Positions 17,112-25,865 of a DNA stretch of 32,811 bases are shown in pieces. Numbering within the stretch: position 1 is the first letter of the stretch; each line of letters begins with the position of its first letter. This DNA comes from an uncultured Caulobacteraceae bacterium (GTDB lineage Bacteria; Pseudomonadota; Alphaproteobacteria; Caulobacterales; Caulobacteraceae). The notes beneath the pieces are model-generated. The model was not told the origin of the DNA. It saw only the letters and a list, made by a program, of their open reading frames with translations, and searched no databases. Location: NCBI GenBank assembly GCA_903870555.1, contig CAIQDO010000478.1, positions 1-32,811 of the forward strand. The letters run 5' to 3'. A program made the translations under genes and the position numbers.

Positions 17112-19607
17112 TCAGAAGGTGTAGGTCACCTTGCCGTAGTAGTAGCCGCCGTTGATGCCATAGGGCGAGAACTGCATCGGCTCGTTGTAGACGTTGTTGC
17201 CCGAGACCATGCCCACGCCGGCGATGTAGGGCACAACCGGCGGCTTCTTGTCGAACAGGTTGTTGGCGCCGACATCCAGTTTCAGGCTGCTGTTGATGGC
17301 GTAGGCGATATCCAGGTCGGTGATGCTGGTGACCGGAATGTTCAACTTGTAGTAGGTGCCGCCATTGGGGCTGACCTGCTCGGACGACGGACCATAGATG
17401 GTGTCGCGCAGGTTGACGCTCCACTTGCCAAGGCTCCACAGGGCGCCGAGCACCACCTTTTCCTTCGGCGTCGCCGTGGTCAGCAGGCTGACCGCATTGG
17501 CGTTGAACAGCGGCTGCGGCGAGATCTGCGCCGTGGTCGCCTGGATCTTGGTGATCGTGGTTTCGTTGTAGTTGGCGCCGATGCTCCAATCGACATGGCC
17601 CATATCGCCAAAGTCGGAGGAATAGCTGGCGGTGGCTTCGATGCCCTTGGTGCTGGTGTTGACGCCGTTGGTGAAGACGCTGATGCCGACATAGGTGACA
17701 CCCGGATCGAGGATGTTGCCATGGGCCGCGATCGCCGCCAGAACGGCTGCGGAGTTGGTGGCCCCGCCACGGCCATAGATGGTGCCGGTGGCGACGATGC
17801 GATCGTGGATGTCGATCTCATAGGCGTCGACGGTCAGGGCCAGCCGGGGCGCCGGGTGGGCGACGAAGCCGATGCTGTAGGTGTCGGACTTCTCAGGCTT
17901 CAGGTTGGGGAAACCCACCAGCTTGGCGGCGGCCGAGTTGGAGGGAAGCTGCACGACCGCGAAGGACGGCGACACATTGGTCGCCGAATAGTATTCTTCC
18001 TGCAGCGTCGGGGCGCGGAAGCCGGTGCTGACGGTGCCGCGGATGGCGATCATCGGGTTGAAGTCGTAGCGGGCGGTGATCTTGCCAATCTGGGTGTCGC
18101 CGAAGTCGCTGTAGTGCTCGAAGCGACCGGCGGCGTCCAGCTTCAGACCCGTGACCGGGCTGACGGCGAAGTCGATATAGCCCGAGTAGTTGGTGCGCAG
18201 GTGGCTGGCGGCATCGGTCGGCTGGAAGCCAGGGTAGGACTGACCGCCTTCGGCGTAAATGGACGCGGCGTCGCCCTGCTTGATGGTGAAGACGTCGCGG
18301 CGAGTTTCAGCGCCTAGGGCGACGTTCAGAGGCGAGGCCATGCCAACGGCGAAGTCGCGGCTGAGATCGACGGCGGTGGTCCACTCCGAATTCTCGAACA
18401 CGCCGTCGAAGAAGTTGCGCGGCGTCGCGCCTGTGGCGTTCAGCAGGGAGGCGTTGGCCGAGTCGACAGTGGAGATCCGGGCGAGGTTGTCGCCGTAGGT
18501 GGACGACAGATCCCAGTTCCAGCCGAGGGCGACGCCCTTGAGCCCGGCGGTGACCGAATAATCGTCTTCCTGGATCGCTTCGCGTGGCTCGAAACCGATC
18601 GGGAACGGCACGGTGGAGGTGGCCACCGAACTGCCTTCGATCATCACCTTGGCCGGAACGCGGTAGTTCTCGTAGGCCGAGGCGTTGCGGTGGCCGAAGC
18701 TGCCGAAGCTGTAGAACTGGGCCCCACCGCCAAGCTCGACACCGGCGTTGTAGAAGCTGTCGAACGCAACGTAGTGGGGGTCCCCGTAGATCCGGTTCAC
18801 GAACGGGTAGTTCGCGGCGTTGACGACGCCGGCCCGGTTGATGGCGTTCTTGATCGGATCGCTGTTGGTGATCGCCTTCAGGCTGCAGTCGGGGTTGGAG
18901 ATGCGCACATCGCAGCCGCCCTGGTGGCTGAAGTCGTGGTAGCGCTCCTCAAGGGTGACGTTCAGGAAACCCTTGCCGTCGGGCAGGGAGAAGCCCTTGT
19001 TGAGGGAGACGGCGCCGGTGTCGCCGTCGCCTTCAAAGTACTGGCCGCCGGTCAGGCTGAGCGAGCCGCCGTGATCGGCCGTCTTGAGGATGATGTTGAT
19101 GACCCCGGCGATGGCGTCGGAGCCGTACTGGGCGGCGGCCCCGTCTTCCAGCACTTCAATGTGGTCGATGGCGCTGACCGGAATGTGGCTGAGGTCGGCG
19201 GTGGCGGCGCCCTGGAAGGCGCCCGGATCGACATGCAGGTTGGCGGTGGCGTGGCGGCGCTTGCCGTCGACCAGCACCAGGGTGTCGTTGGGGTTGAGGC
19301 CGCGCAGCTGGGCCGACAGGGTCAGGGCCGCGGTGTCGGCGCCATAGCCTTCGGCGTTGAAGGACGGCAGGTTCTGCGACAGGGATTGAATCAGGTCGGG
19401 CTGGCCGACCCGCTTGAGGGCCTCGCTGCCCACCACGACGATCGGCGCGGCGCTGTCGACGGCCTTGACGCCCGCCTGGCGCGTGCCGGTGACGATGACT
19501 TCAGAGACCGTTGGGCCGTTTTCGGCGGACGCGGCGTCGGCGGCGTAGGCCGCCCCGGCGGAGGCGATAAGCGCAAGCAGGCTGGTGCCTGCCATTAGAC
19601 GTGTCAT
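17112..19607 (-). CDS. TonB-dependent receptor 1
   Basis: 831 aa; signal peptide MTRLMAGTSLLALIASAGAAYA, TonB-box-like SEVIVTGTRQ, plug motifs LVDGKRRHATANLHVD, DHIEVLEDGAAAQYGSDAIAGVINIILK, aromatic C-terminus YYYGKVTYTF. Confidence 0.95.
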   Translation of the reverse strand: MTRLMAGTSLLALIASAGAAYAADAASAENGPTVSEVIVTGTRQAGVKAVDSAAPIVVVGSEALKRVGQPDLIQSLSQNLPSFNAEGYGADTAALTLSAQLRGLNPNDTLVLVDGKRRHATANLHVDPGAFQGAATADLSHIPVSAIDHIEVLEDGAAAQYGSDAIAGVINIILKTADHGGSLSLTGGQYFEGDGDTGAVSLNKGFSLPDGKGFLNVTLEERYHDFSHQGGCDVRISNPDCSLKAITNSDPIKNAINRAGVVNAANYPFVNRIYGDPHYVAFDSFYNAGVELGGGAQFYSFGSFGHRNASAYENYRVPAKVMIEGSSVATSTVPFPIGFEPREAIQEDDYSVTAGLKGVALGWNWDLSSTYGDNLARISTVDSANASLLNATGATPRNFFDGVFENSEWTTAVDLSRDFAVGMASPLNVALGAETRRDVFTIKQGDAASIYAEGGQSYPGFQPTDAASHLRTNYSGYIDFAVSPVTGLKLDAAGRFEHYSDFGDTQIGKITARYDFNPMIAIRGTVSTGFRAPTLQEEYYSATNVSPSFAVVQLPSNSAAAKLVGFPNLKPEKSDTYSIGFVAHPAPRLALTVDAYEIDIHDRIVATGTIYGRGGATNSAAVLAAIAAHGNILDPGVTYVGISVFTNGVNTSTKGIEATASYSSDFGDMGHVDWSIGANYNETTITKIQATTAQISPQPLFNANAVSLLTTATPKEKVVLGALWSLGKWSVNLRDTIYGPSSEQVSPNGGTYYKLNIPVTSITDLDIAYAINSSLKLDVGANNLFDKKPPVVPYIAGVGMVSGNNVYNEPMQFSPYGINGGYYYGKVTYTF

Positions 19608-19665
19608 GCGTGTGACCCCGAGGATTGTCGTTGAAGTGCGAGCTGTTTCGCTCTGCCAGAAAGCA

Positions 19666-19678
19666 ATAGCGACGCTAT
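19666..19678. promoter_or_regulatory. Short inverted repeat ATAGCG-A-CGCTAT in the 5' region of TonB-dependent receptor 1
   Basis: Perfect 6-bp arms with 1-bp spacer, 58 bp upstream of the 19607 start codon. Confidence 0.3.
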
Positions 19679-19821
19679 CCGCCCCGGGGAAGTCGGCGGA
19701 CGCAAAGCTTTTAGGCTGTTACCTTACTGTCACAGGTCGACTTTGACCAATTATTAGCCGCCTTGACGGTTTTTTAGGCAATTCGGCCCGTCCTCTCGCC
19801 CGGTCGGTCGGTTGTCCGGCT

Positions 19822-19847
19822 GGGGCGGCTCCTTACGGCGCCGCCCC
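19822..19847 (-). terminator. Stem-loop downstream of TonB-dependent receptor 2
   Basis: GGGGCGGC-TCCTTACGGC-GCCGCCCC, 8-bp perfect arms, 24 bp after the stop codon of the 19872..22373 gene; no clear T-tract. Confidence 0.45.
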
Positions 19848-19871
19848 CTCCGATCTTGATCCGGTCAGGTC

Positions 19872-22373
19872 CTAGAACGAGTAGGTGACCCGGCCGTAGT
19901 AGTAGCCGCCGTTCAGACCAAAGGCGGCGAAGCCCATGGGCGCGTTGTAGACATTGCTGCCGTCCAACATGCCGGTGCCGGTCGCGTTGAGCGGACGGAT
20001 GGGCGGCTTGATGTTGAACAGGTTGTTGGCTCCGGCGGAGACCTTCAGGCCCGTGAGCAGGTTGTAGCTCGCCTCAAGGTCGGTGATGCCGGTCGTACCG
20101 ATCTTCTCCTGATAATAGGTGGCGCCGTTGGTGCTGACGAACTCCGACGCCGGTCCGTAGATGGTTTCACGCAGGTTCACACTGAACTTGCCCAGCGTGT
20201 AATAGGCGCCAAGGCTGATTTTTTCCTTGGGCGTGACGTTTTCCGCGTAGCTGATCGCGGTCTTGTCGAACAAGGATTGTCCGGTGATTTGAGTCGGGGT
20301 GGCGATGACCTTGGTCACCTTGGTGTCGGTGTAGTTGGCCGCCACCGTCCAGTCGACGTGACCATAGTCGCCGAAGTCGGAGCTGTAGCTCGCCGTGGCC
20401 TCGATACCCTGGGTGCGGGTGTTCTGACCGTTGGTGAACGAGCTGACGCCGGCGTAGGTGACGGTCGGGTCGATGATGTTGCCGTGAGCCGCGATGGCCG
20501 CCAGCACCGAAGCAGAGTTGTGGGCCCCGCCGAAGCCGAACAGGGTGCCCGTGGCGACGATCTTGTCGTGGATGTCGATCTCATAGAAGTCGACCGTGGC
20601 GCTGAAACGATCGAACGGGTGAGCCACGAAACCGATGCTGTAGTTGGTGGACTTTTCGGGCTTCAGGTTGCCGAGGCCAATCAGCTTGGCGGCCGCGGAG
20701 TTGGCCGGAAGCTGTACCACCGCCGCGGTCGGCGACACGTTGGTGGCCGAGTAGTATTCCTCGGCCAGGGTCGGGGCGCGGAAGCCGGTGGCCAGGGTGC
20801 CGCGGATGGCGATCATCGGGTTGAAGTCGTAGCGGGCGGTGATCTTGCCAACTTCGGTGTCGCCGAAGTCGCTGAAGTGCTCGAAGCGGCCAGCGACATC
20901 GACCTTCAGGCCGGTGATCGGGCTGACGGCGAGATCGCCGTAGCCGGCGTAGTTGGTGCGGCTGTGGCTGCCGGCGTCGCTGGGCTGGAAGCCGGGGTAG
21001 GATTGGCCGCCTTCCTTGTAGATCGAGGCCGGATCGCCATGGGCAATGGTGTAGGTGTCGCGACGCGCTTCGCCGCCGAGAGCGACGGTCAGAGGCGAAG
21101 CCAGGCCGACGGCGAACTCCTTCGAAAGGTCGAGGGTGTTGGTCCACTGAGTGGAGGTGAAGGCGCCATCGTAGAAGTTGGTCGGGGTGGTGTGGGTGTC
21201 GATGAACAGGGCGCGGTTGGCCGAGTTCAGGGTGCTGATGTCGTCCTTGTCGCGGCCGTAGGTGGACGACAGATCCCAGTTCCAGCCCTCGACGACGCCC
21301 TTGAGGCCGCCGGTCAGGGAGTAGTCGTTCTCGACCAGGCCTTCACGCGGATTGAAACCCTGGGGCGCGAAAATCAGCTCGCCCGGTGTCGTGGTCGTGG
21401 CGTTGTAGGTGCCAGCCACGCCGAGTACGGGCGAGGCGATCACCTTGTTGGGGACGCGATAGTTCTCGTAGGCCGACGCCTTGCGGTGGCTGAAGCTGCC
21501 GAAGCTGTAGGCCTGCACGGCGCCAAAGTCGTAACCTGCGTTGTAGAAAACGTTGTACAGGTTCGACTGGGCGTCGCCGACGATGTTGTTCAGGTTGGGG
21601 AAGCCGGGGATCGTCGCCCAGCTGGCGGGGACGGTGGACAGGATGGTGCCGTCCGCCTTGGAAATCCGGCGATCGCCGGTGCCTTGCTTGGTGAAGCCGT
21701 GGTAGCGGTTCTCGGCCGTGAAATCGAAGAAGCCCTTGGGGCCGAGCGGCAGGCCGAGATTGATCGACACGGCGCCCGTGTCGCCATCGCCCTCATAGAA
21801 CTGGCCGCCGGTAACGGAAACCGTGCCGCCGTGGTCATTGTGCTTGAGGATGAAGTTGACGACGCCGGCGATGGCGTCGGTGCCGTACTGGGCGGCCGCG
21901 CCGTCCTCGAGGACTTCAACATGGTCGATGGCGCCGGCCGGGATCAGGCCGATGTCGGCGCTCGCGGCGCCCTGATAGGCCGAGCCCAGAACGTGCAGGT
22001 TGCCGGTCCCGTGACGGCGCTTACCGTTGACCAGCACCAGGGTGTTGTTGGGGTTCAGGCCACGGAGGGCTGCGGTGAGGGTCAGGTTGGCGGTGTCGCC
22101 GCCCAGCGACTCGGCGTTGAACGACGGCAGGTTCTGGGCGAGCGTCTGGATCAGGTCGGGCTGGCCGACGTGCTTGAGCGCTTCGCCGCCCACGATTTCG
22201 ATCGGCGCGGCGCTGTCGGCGGCCTTGACGCCGGTCTGGCGCGTGCCGGTGACGATCAGTTCCGAAACGGTCGAACCCGTCGCGGCCGAGGCGTCGGCGG
22301 CGTCTGCGGCGTGAACCGCGCCGGCCGCCGCGAGAAGGGCGACCAGGCTGGCCCCCGAAAACAGTGTCTTCAT
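19872..22373 (-). CDS. TonB-dependent receptor 2 (tandem paralogue of receptor 1)
   Basis: 833 aa; signal peptide MKTLFSGASLVALLAAAGAVHA, SELIVTGTRQ, LVNGKRRHGTGNLHV, DHVEVLEDGAAAQYGTDAIAGVVNFILK, C-terminus YYYGRVTYSF; extensive similarity to the adjacent receptor. Confidence 0.95.
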   Translation of the reverse strand: MKTLFSGASLVALLAAAGAVHAADAADASAATGSTVSELIVTGTRQTGVKAADSAAPIEIVGGEALKHVGQPDLIQTLAQNLPSFNAESLGGDTANLTLTAALRGLNPNNTLVLVNGKRRHGTGNLHVLGSAYQGAASADIGLIPAGAIDHVEVLEDGAAAQYGTDAIAGVVNFILKHNDHGGTVSVTGGQFYEGDGDTGAVSINLGLPLGPKGFFDFTAENRYHGFTKQGTGDRRISKADGTILSTVPASWATIPGFPNLNNIVGDAQSNLYNVFYNAGYDFGAVQAYSFGSFSHRKASAYENYRVPNKVIASPVLGVAGTYNATTTTPGELIFAPQGFNPREGLVENDYSLTGGLKGVVEGWNWDLSSTYGRDKDDISTLNSANRALFIDTHTTPTNFYDGAFTSTQWTNTLDLSKEFAVGLASPLTVALGGEARRDTYTIAHGDPASIYKEGGQSYPGFQPSDAGSHSRTNYAGYGDLAVSPITGLKVDVAGRFEHFSDFGDTEVGKITARYDFNPMIAIRGTLATGFRAPTLAEEYYSATNVSPTAAVVQLPANSAAAKLIGLGNLKPEKSTNYSIGFVAHPFDRFSATVDFYEIDIHDKIVATGTLFGFGGAHNSASVLAAIAAHGNIIDPTVTYAGVSSFTNGQNTRTQGIEATASYSSDFGDYGHVDWTVAANYTDTKVTKVIATPTQITGQSLFDKTAISYAENVTPKEKISLGAYYTLGKFSVNLRETIYGPASEFVSTNGATYYQEKIGTTGITDLEASYNLLTGLKVSAGANNLFNIKPPIRPLNATGTGMLDGSNVYNAPMGFAAFGLNGGYYYGRVTYSF

Positions 22374-22758
22374 AGCGATGTAGTCCCCTTGGGTTGTTGT
22401 TCTGAAGGCCTTCCCGACACCGTTTCCTCGACCCGCCGGACCGTCTCTGCGGACATCCGTTCGAATCCGTCACGCCTGCCGTCGCGCCAGCCGCGCGGCG
22501 TTTACCGAGACCGACCTTTCACTTGCCGGGGCCGAGGTTCCAAACACCCTCGATGTTGCGGCCAGGAAATGCTGGTGTTGCGCGAAAACCGGACAGCACG
22601 CGGCATCGGCGCCCAAGGACTAGGCTGGAAACGCGCTTCGGTCTCATGAGATTGTTTCAGATCCGACATTCACATCGCTCAATCCAGACTCGGATCGCGC
22701 TTCCGGACTCGGGTCTGACAAGGCATGAGGTGTCCCTTGCCTGCAGGAGCCGCCCGCC

Positions 22759-24015
22759 TTGACCCCGACCACGCCCCCGACCTTGACGCGCGAGACTCTG
22801 GGCAACCGCGACCAGGCGGACCCGCTGGCGGCGACGCGCGACGCTTTCTCGCTTCCGCCGGGCGTGATCTACCTGGACGGCAACTCCCTGGGGGCCATGC
22901 CCAAGGCGACGGCGGCGCGGGTGACGGACCTGGTGACGCGTCAATGGGGGACGGACCTGATCCGCAGCTGGAACACCCACGACTGGATCGGCGCGGCGGC
23001 CCGGATCGGAGCCAAGATCGCGCCACTGGTGGGCGCCAACACCGATGAGGTGATCGTCGCCGACTCGACCTCGGTGAACCTGTTCAAGCTCGCCTGCGGG
23101 GCGTTGAGCCTGAGGCCTGGACGCCGGGTGATCCTGACCGAGCCCGGCAACTTCCCGACCGACCTCTATATTCTCCAAGGCCTCGAACGCCTGCTGGGCG
23201 GCCGGGCGGAAGTGAAAGTGCGAGACCGCGAGGACCTGCCCGGAGCCATCGATGGCGACACGGCGGCGGTGGTCCTGACGCACGTGCATTACAAGACCGG
23301 CGAATGCTGGCCGATGGCCGAGATCACCGCCCGGGCCCACGCCGATGGCGCCGTCGCCCTTTGGGACCTCAGCCACAGCGCCGGCGCCCTGCCCGTCGAT
23401 CTGAACGCCGCGGAAGCGGATCTCGCGGTGGGGTGCGGTTACAAATACCTTAACGGCGGCCCGGGAGCGCCGAGCTTCGTGTTCGTCGCCCGCCGCTGGC
23501 AGAACGAGATCGGCACGCCCCTGGCCGGGTGGATGGGCCACGCCGATCCGTTCGCCTTCGGCGATGACTACCAGCCCGCCGCCGGCATCCGCCAGCAACT
23601 CTGCGGCACCCCCGGGATGCTGGGCCTGACCGCGCTCGAATGCGGCGTCGACACCTTCGCCGGAATCGACATGTCTGCGCTCGCGGCCAAGGGGCGCGCG
23701 CTGGGCGATACGTTCATCGCCCTGGTGGAATCTCGCTGCACCGGCGACGCCCTGACCCTGGCCAGTCCGCGTGACGCCGCACGGCGGGGCTCCCACGTTT
23801 CGTTTCGGCACCCGATGGGCTACGCCATCATGCAGGCCCTGATCGCCCGGGGCGTGATCGGCGACTTCCGGGCGCCGGACATCCTGCGCTTCGGCTTCAC
23901 GCCGCTCTATCTGTCCTTCGCGGAGGTTTGGGACGCCGTGGAGATTCTTCGCGAGGTTCTGGACAGCGGCGTCTATCTCGAACCGCGGTTCTCGGAGCGT
24001 TCGGCGGTCACCTGA
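22759..24015 (+). CDS. kynU: Kynureninase
   Basis: 418 aa; GVIYLDGNSLGAMPKA, HYKTGECWPMAEI, ALWDLSHSAGALPVDLN, PLP-Lys region VGCGYKYLNGGPGAPSFVFV, PGMLGLTALECGVDTF. TTG start at 22759 with AGGAG at 22744-22748. Confidence 0.93.
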   Translation: MTPTTPPTLTRETLGNRDQADPLAATRDAFSLPPGVIYLDGNSLGAMPKATAARVTDLVTRQWGTDLIRSWNTHDWIGAAARIGAKIAPLVGANTDEVIVADSTSVNLFKLACGALSLRPGRRVILTEPGNFPTDLYILQGLERLLGGRAEVKVRDREDLPGAIDGDTAAVVLTHVHYKTGECWPMAEITARAHADGAVALWDLSHSAGALPVDLNAAEADLAVGCGYKYLNGGPGAPSFVFVARRWQNEIGTPLAGWMGHADPFAFGDDYQPAAGIRQQLCGTPGMLGLTALECGVDTFAGIDMSALAAKGRALGDTFIALVESRCTGDALTLASPRDAARRGSHVSFRHPMGYAIMQALIARGVIGDFRAPDILRFGFTPLYLSFAEVWDAVEILREVLDSGVYLEPRFSERSAVT

Positions 24016-24018
24016 CCG

Positions 24019-24630
24019 TCAGGCCTCGGCGACGTCGGCCAGCAACGCGTCGACGAGGCCGTTGAGGACACGACGCGCTTGCGCGGAGTCGAGGCCCTGC
24101 TCGCGTCGCAGCCGATCCCAGGCCTCGAAGCTGAGAGAGAGGTCCAGCGCCTCGAATCGGATCGGATCGTCCGCCACGGCCGGCGGCAGGACGCCGCGCA
24201 GGATCTCTCGCAACAGGGTCGTCAGCCGCGCCGCGTCCTGATCCAGCCATTTGGAGCGATGGCGATGGGCCGCCTCGGCCCGCTTGAACGGGGTGATCTT
24301 CTCGAACACCTCGGCGCGCCGGCCGACCAGCTCACGCACTTGTTGGCGCCAGCCAGTGGCGGCGAACGCCAGCGAGACCTCCTCGCGAAGGCGAGCCTCG
24401 ACCGCCAGGGACATCTCGCGATAGAGGCTGTCCATGTCCTTGAAGTGCCGGAAGACGGTGCGCAGTCCGACGTTGGCCGTCTCAGCCACAAGTTCCGCGC
24501 TGACGGTGATGTGACCTGCCCGGGCCAGGTCCATCATCGCCGCGATGATCCGCGCCCGGCTGTCCACCGTGCGCTGCCGGCGTCCATCGAGCGGCGCCCC
24601 TTCGCCGGCTGCGTCGTCCCGGTCGGTCAA
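24019..24630 (-). CDS. TetR/AcrR family transcriptional regulator
   Basis: 203 aa; N-terminal HTH DSRARIIAAMMDLARAGHITVSAELVAETANVGLRTVFRHFKDMDSLYREM. Confidence 0.9.
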   Translation of the reverse strand: MTDRDDAAGEGAPLDGRRQRTVDSRARIIAAMMDLARAGHITVSAELVAETANVGLRTVFRHFKDMDSLYREMSLAVEARLREEVSLAFAATGWRQQVRELVGRRAEVFEKITPFKRAEAAHRHRSKWLDQDAARLTTLLREILRGVLPPAVADDPIRFEALDLSLSFEAWDRLRREQGLDSAQARRVLNGLVDALLADVAEA

Positions 24631-24738
24631 ACCCGTCTCCTCCGCTTCAGCCCGCCCGGATAGCCGAAGCCTTGCCGCGCGCCAAATTCAACCCGCCGAC
24701 ATTCAACCCATCAGTGTCGTGGCCCATCCTGTTGGTCT

Positions 24739-24753
24739 ATTGTCTCACACAAT
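24739..24753. promoter_or_regulatory. Candidate TetR-family operator (imperfect palindrome ATTGTCTCACACAAT)
   Basis: Lies in the 156-bp divergent intergenic region between the TetR start (24630) and the GST start (24787); arms ATTGT/ACAAT plus an inner T/A pair. Confidence 0.45.
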
Positions 24754-24786
24754 GCCAATTCAACCGCGCCGGAGGAAGCCAGACCC

Positions 24787-25821
24787 ATGACCGTCGATGA
24801 TCGAATCGCCCTCAGCGGCGCCCCCGGCTCGCCCTACACCCGCAAGATGGTCGCCCTGCTGCGCTACCGCCGCCTGCCCTACCGCCTTCTGCCGACCGAA
24901 GGCCCCGCCCTGGCCGGTCTGCCCGCGCCAAAGGTGCGGCTCCTGCCGACATTCTACCTTCCGGGCGCGGACGGCGTTCTTGAGGCGGTGACCGACTCGA
25001 CGCCGATCATCCGCCGGCTGGAACGCGAACACGCCGGCCGAAGCGTGATCCCTGGCGGCCCGGCCCTCGCCTTCCTCGACGAACTGATCGAGGACTACGC
25101 CGACGAATGGCTGACCAAGGCGATGTTCCACTACCGCTGGGCCTATGCCGACGACATCCGCAAGGCCGGCCGGCAGCTGCCGCTCTGGCGCAAGCTGTCG
25201 ATCCCCGACGAGTCTCTGGACTCCCTGAGCGCGATGATCAGCGACCGTCAGATCAACCGGCTTTATGTCGTGGGATCCAACGCGGTCACCGGTCCGGTGA
25301 TCGAGGCCAGTTACCGTCGCTTTCTGGCGGCCTTCGAGGCCCACCTGTCGATCCAGCCCTTCGTCCTTGGGCGCCGTCCGGCGTCCGCCGATTTCGCCAT
25401 CTATGGCCAGCTCACCCAGCTGGCCCAGTTCGATCCGACGCCGATGGCCTTGACTGTCGAGACCGCGCCGCGGGTCCACGCCTGGGTCAGCCTGATGGAG
25501 GACCTGTCGGGGCTGGAACCCTCGGAGGACGGCTGGATCGATATCGCCGCGCCGCCCCCGACCCTGCTCGCCGTGCTGGCGGAGATCGGCCGGGTCTATC
25601 CGCCGGTGATGCTGGCCAATGCCCGCGCCGTGGTCAGCGGCGCGACGTCGGTCGACACGAAGGTGGACGGCCTGCCGTGGACTCAGCCGCCTTTCCCCTA
25701 CCAGGCCAAGTGCCTGCGATGGCTGCGGGAGGCCCGCGCCGGCCTGTCGGCCGTGGCCCAGGCCGAGGTGGACACGATCCTGGCCGGAACGGGTTGCGAA
25801 GCGTTGTTCGCGACAGGCTGA
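24787..25821 (+). CDS. Glutathione S-transferase family protein with long C-terminal extension
   Basis: 344 aa; thioredoxin-like N-terminus IALSGAPGSPYTRKMVALLRYRRLPYRLL, VTDSTPIIRRLE, C-terminal GST-like RRPASADFAIYGQLTQL plus about 110 further residues. Confidence 0.85.
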   Translation: MTVDDRIALSGAPGSPYTRKMVALLRYRRLPYRLLPTEGPALAGLPAPKVRLLPTFYLPGADGVLEAVTDSTPIIRRLEREHAGRSVIPGGPALAFLDELIEDYADEWLTKAMFHYRWAYADDIRKAGRQLPLWRKLSIPDESLDSLSAMISDRQINRLYVVGSNAVTGPVIEASYRRFLAAFEAHLSIQPFVLGRRPASADFAIYGQLTQLAQFDPTPMALTVETAPRVHAWVSLMEDLSGLEPSEDGWIDIAAPPPTLLAVLAEIGRVYPPVMLANARAVVSGATSVDTKVDGLPWTQPPFPYQAKCLRWLREARAGLSAVAQAEVDTILAGTGCEALFATG

Positions 25822-25865
25822 TCCGCCGGCTTTACCCGCGCTGGAGCCGGTGCTCTAACTTGCCG

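Noticed and set aside
20277-22649. 790-aa plus-strand ORF antisense to TonB receptor 2
   Set aside because: Low-complexity V/G/R/A-rich translation typical of the antisense frame of a GC-rich gene; the minus-strand receptor is unambiguous.
24005-24018. CGGTCA-CC-TGACCG palindrome between convergent kynU and TetR stop codons
   Set aside because: Only 6-bp arms with a 2-nt gap; too weak to call a terminator or functional element.
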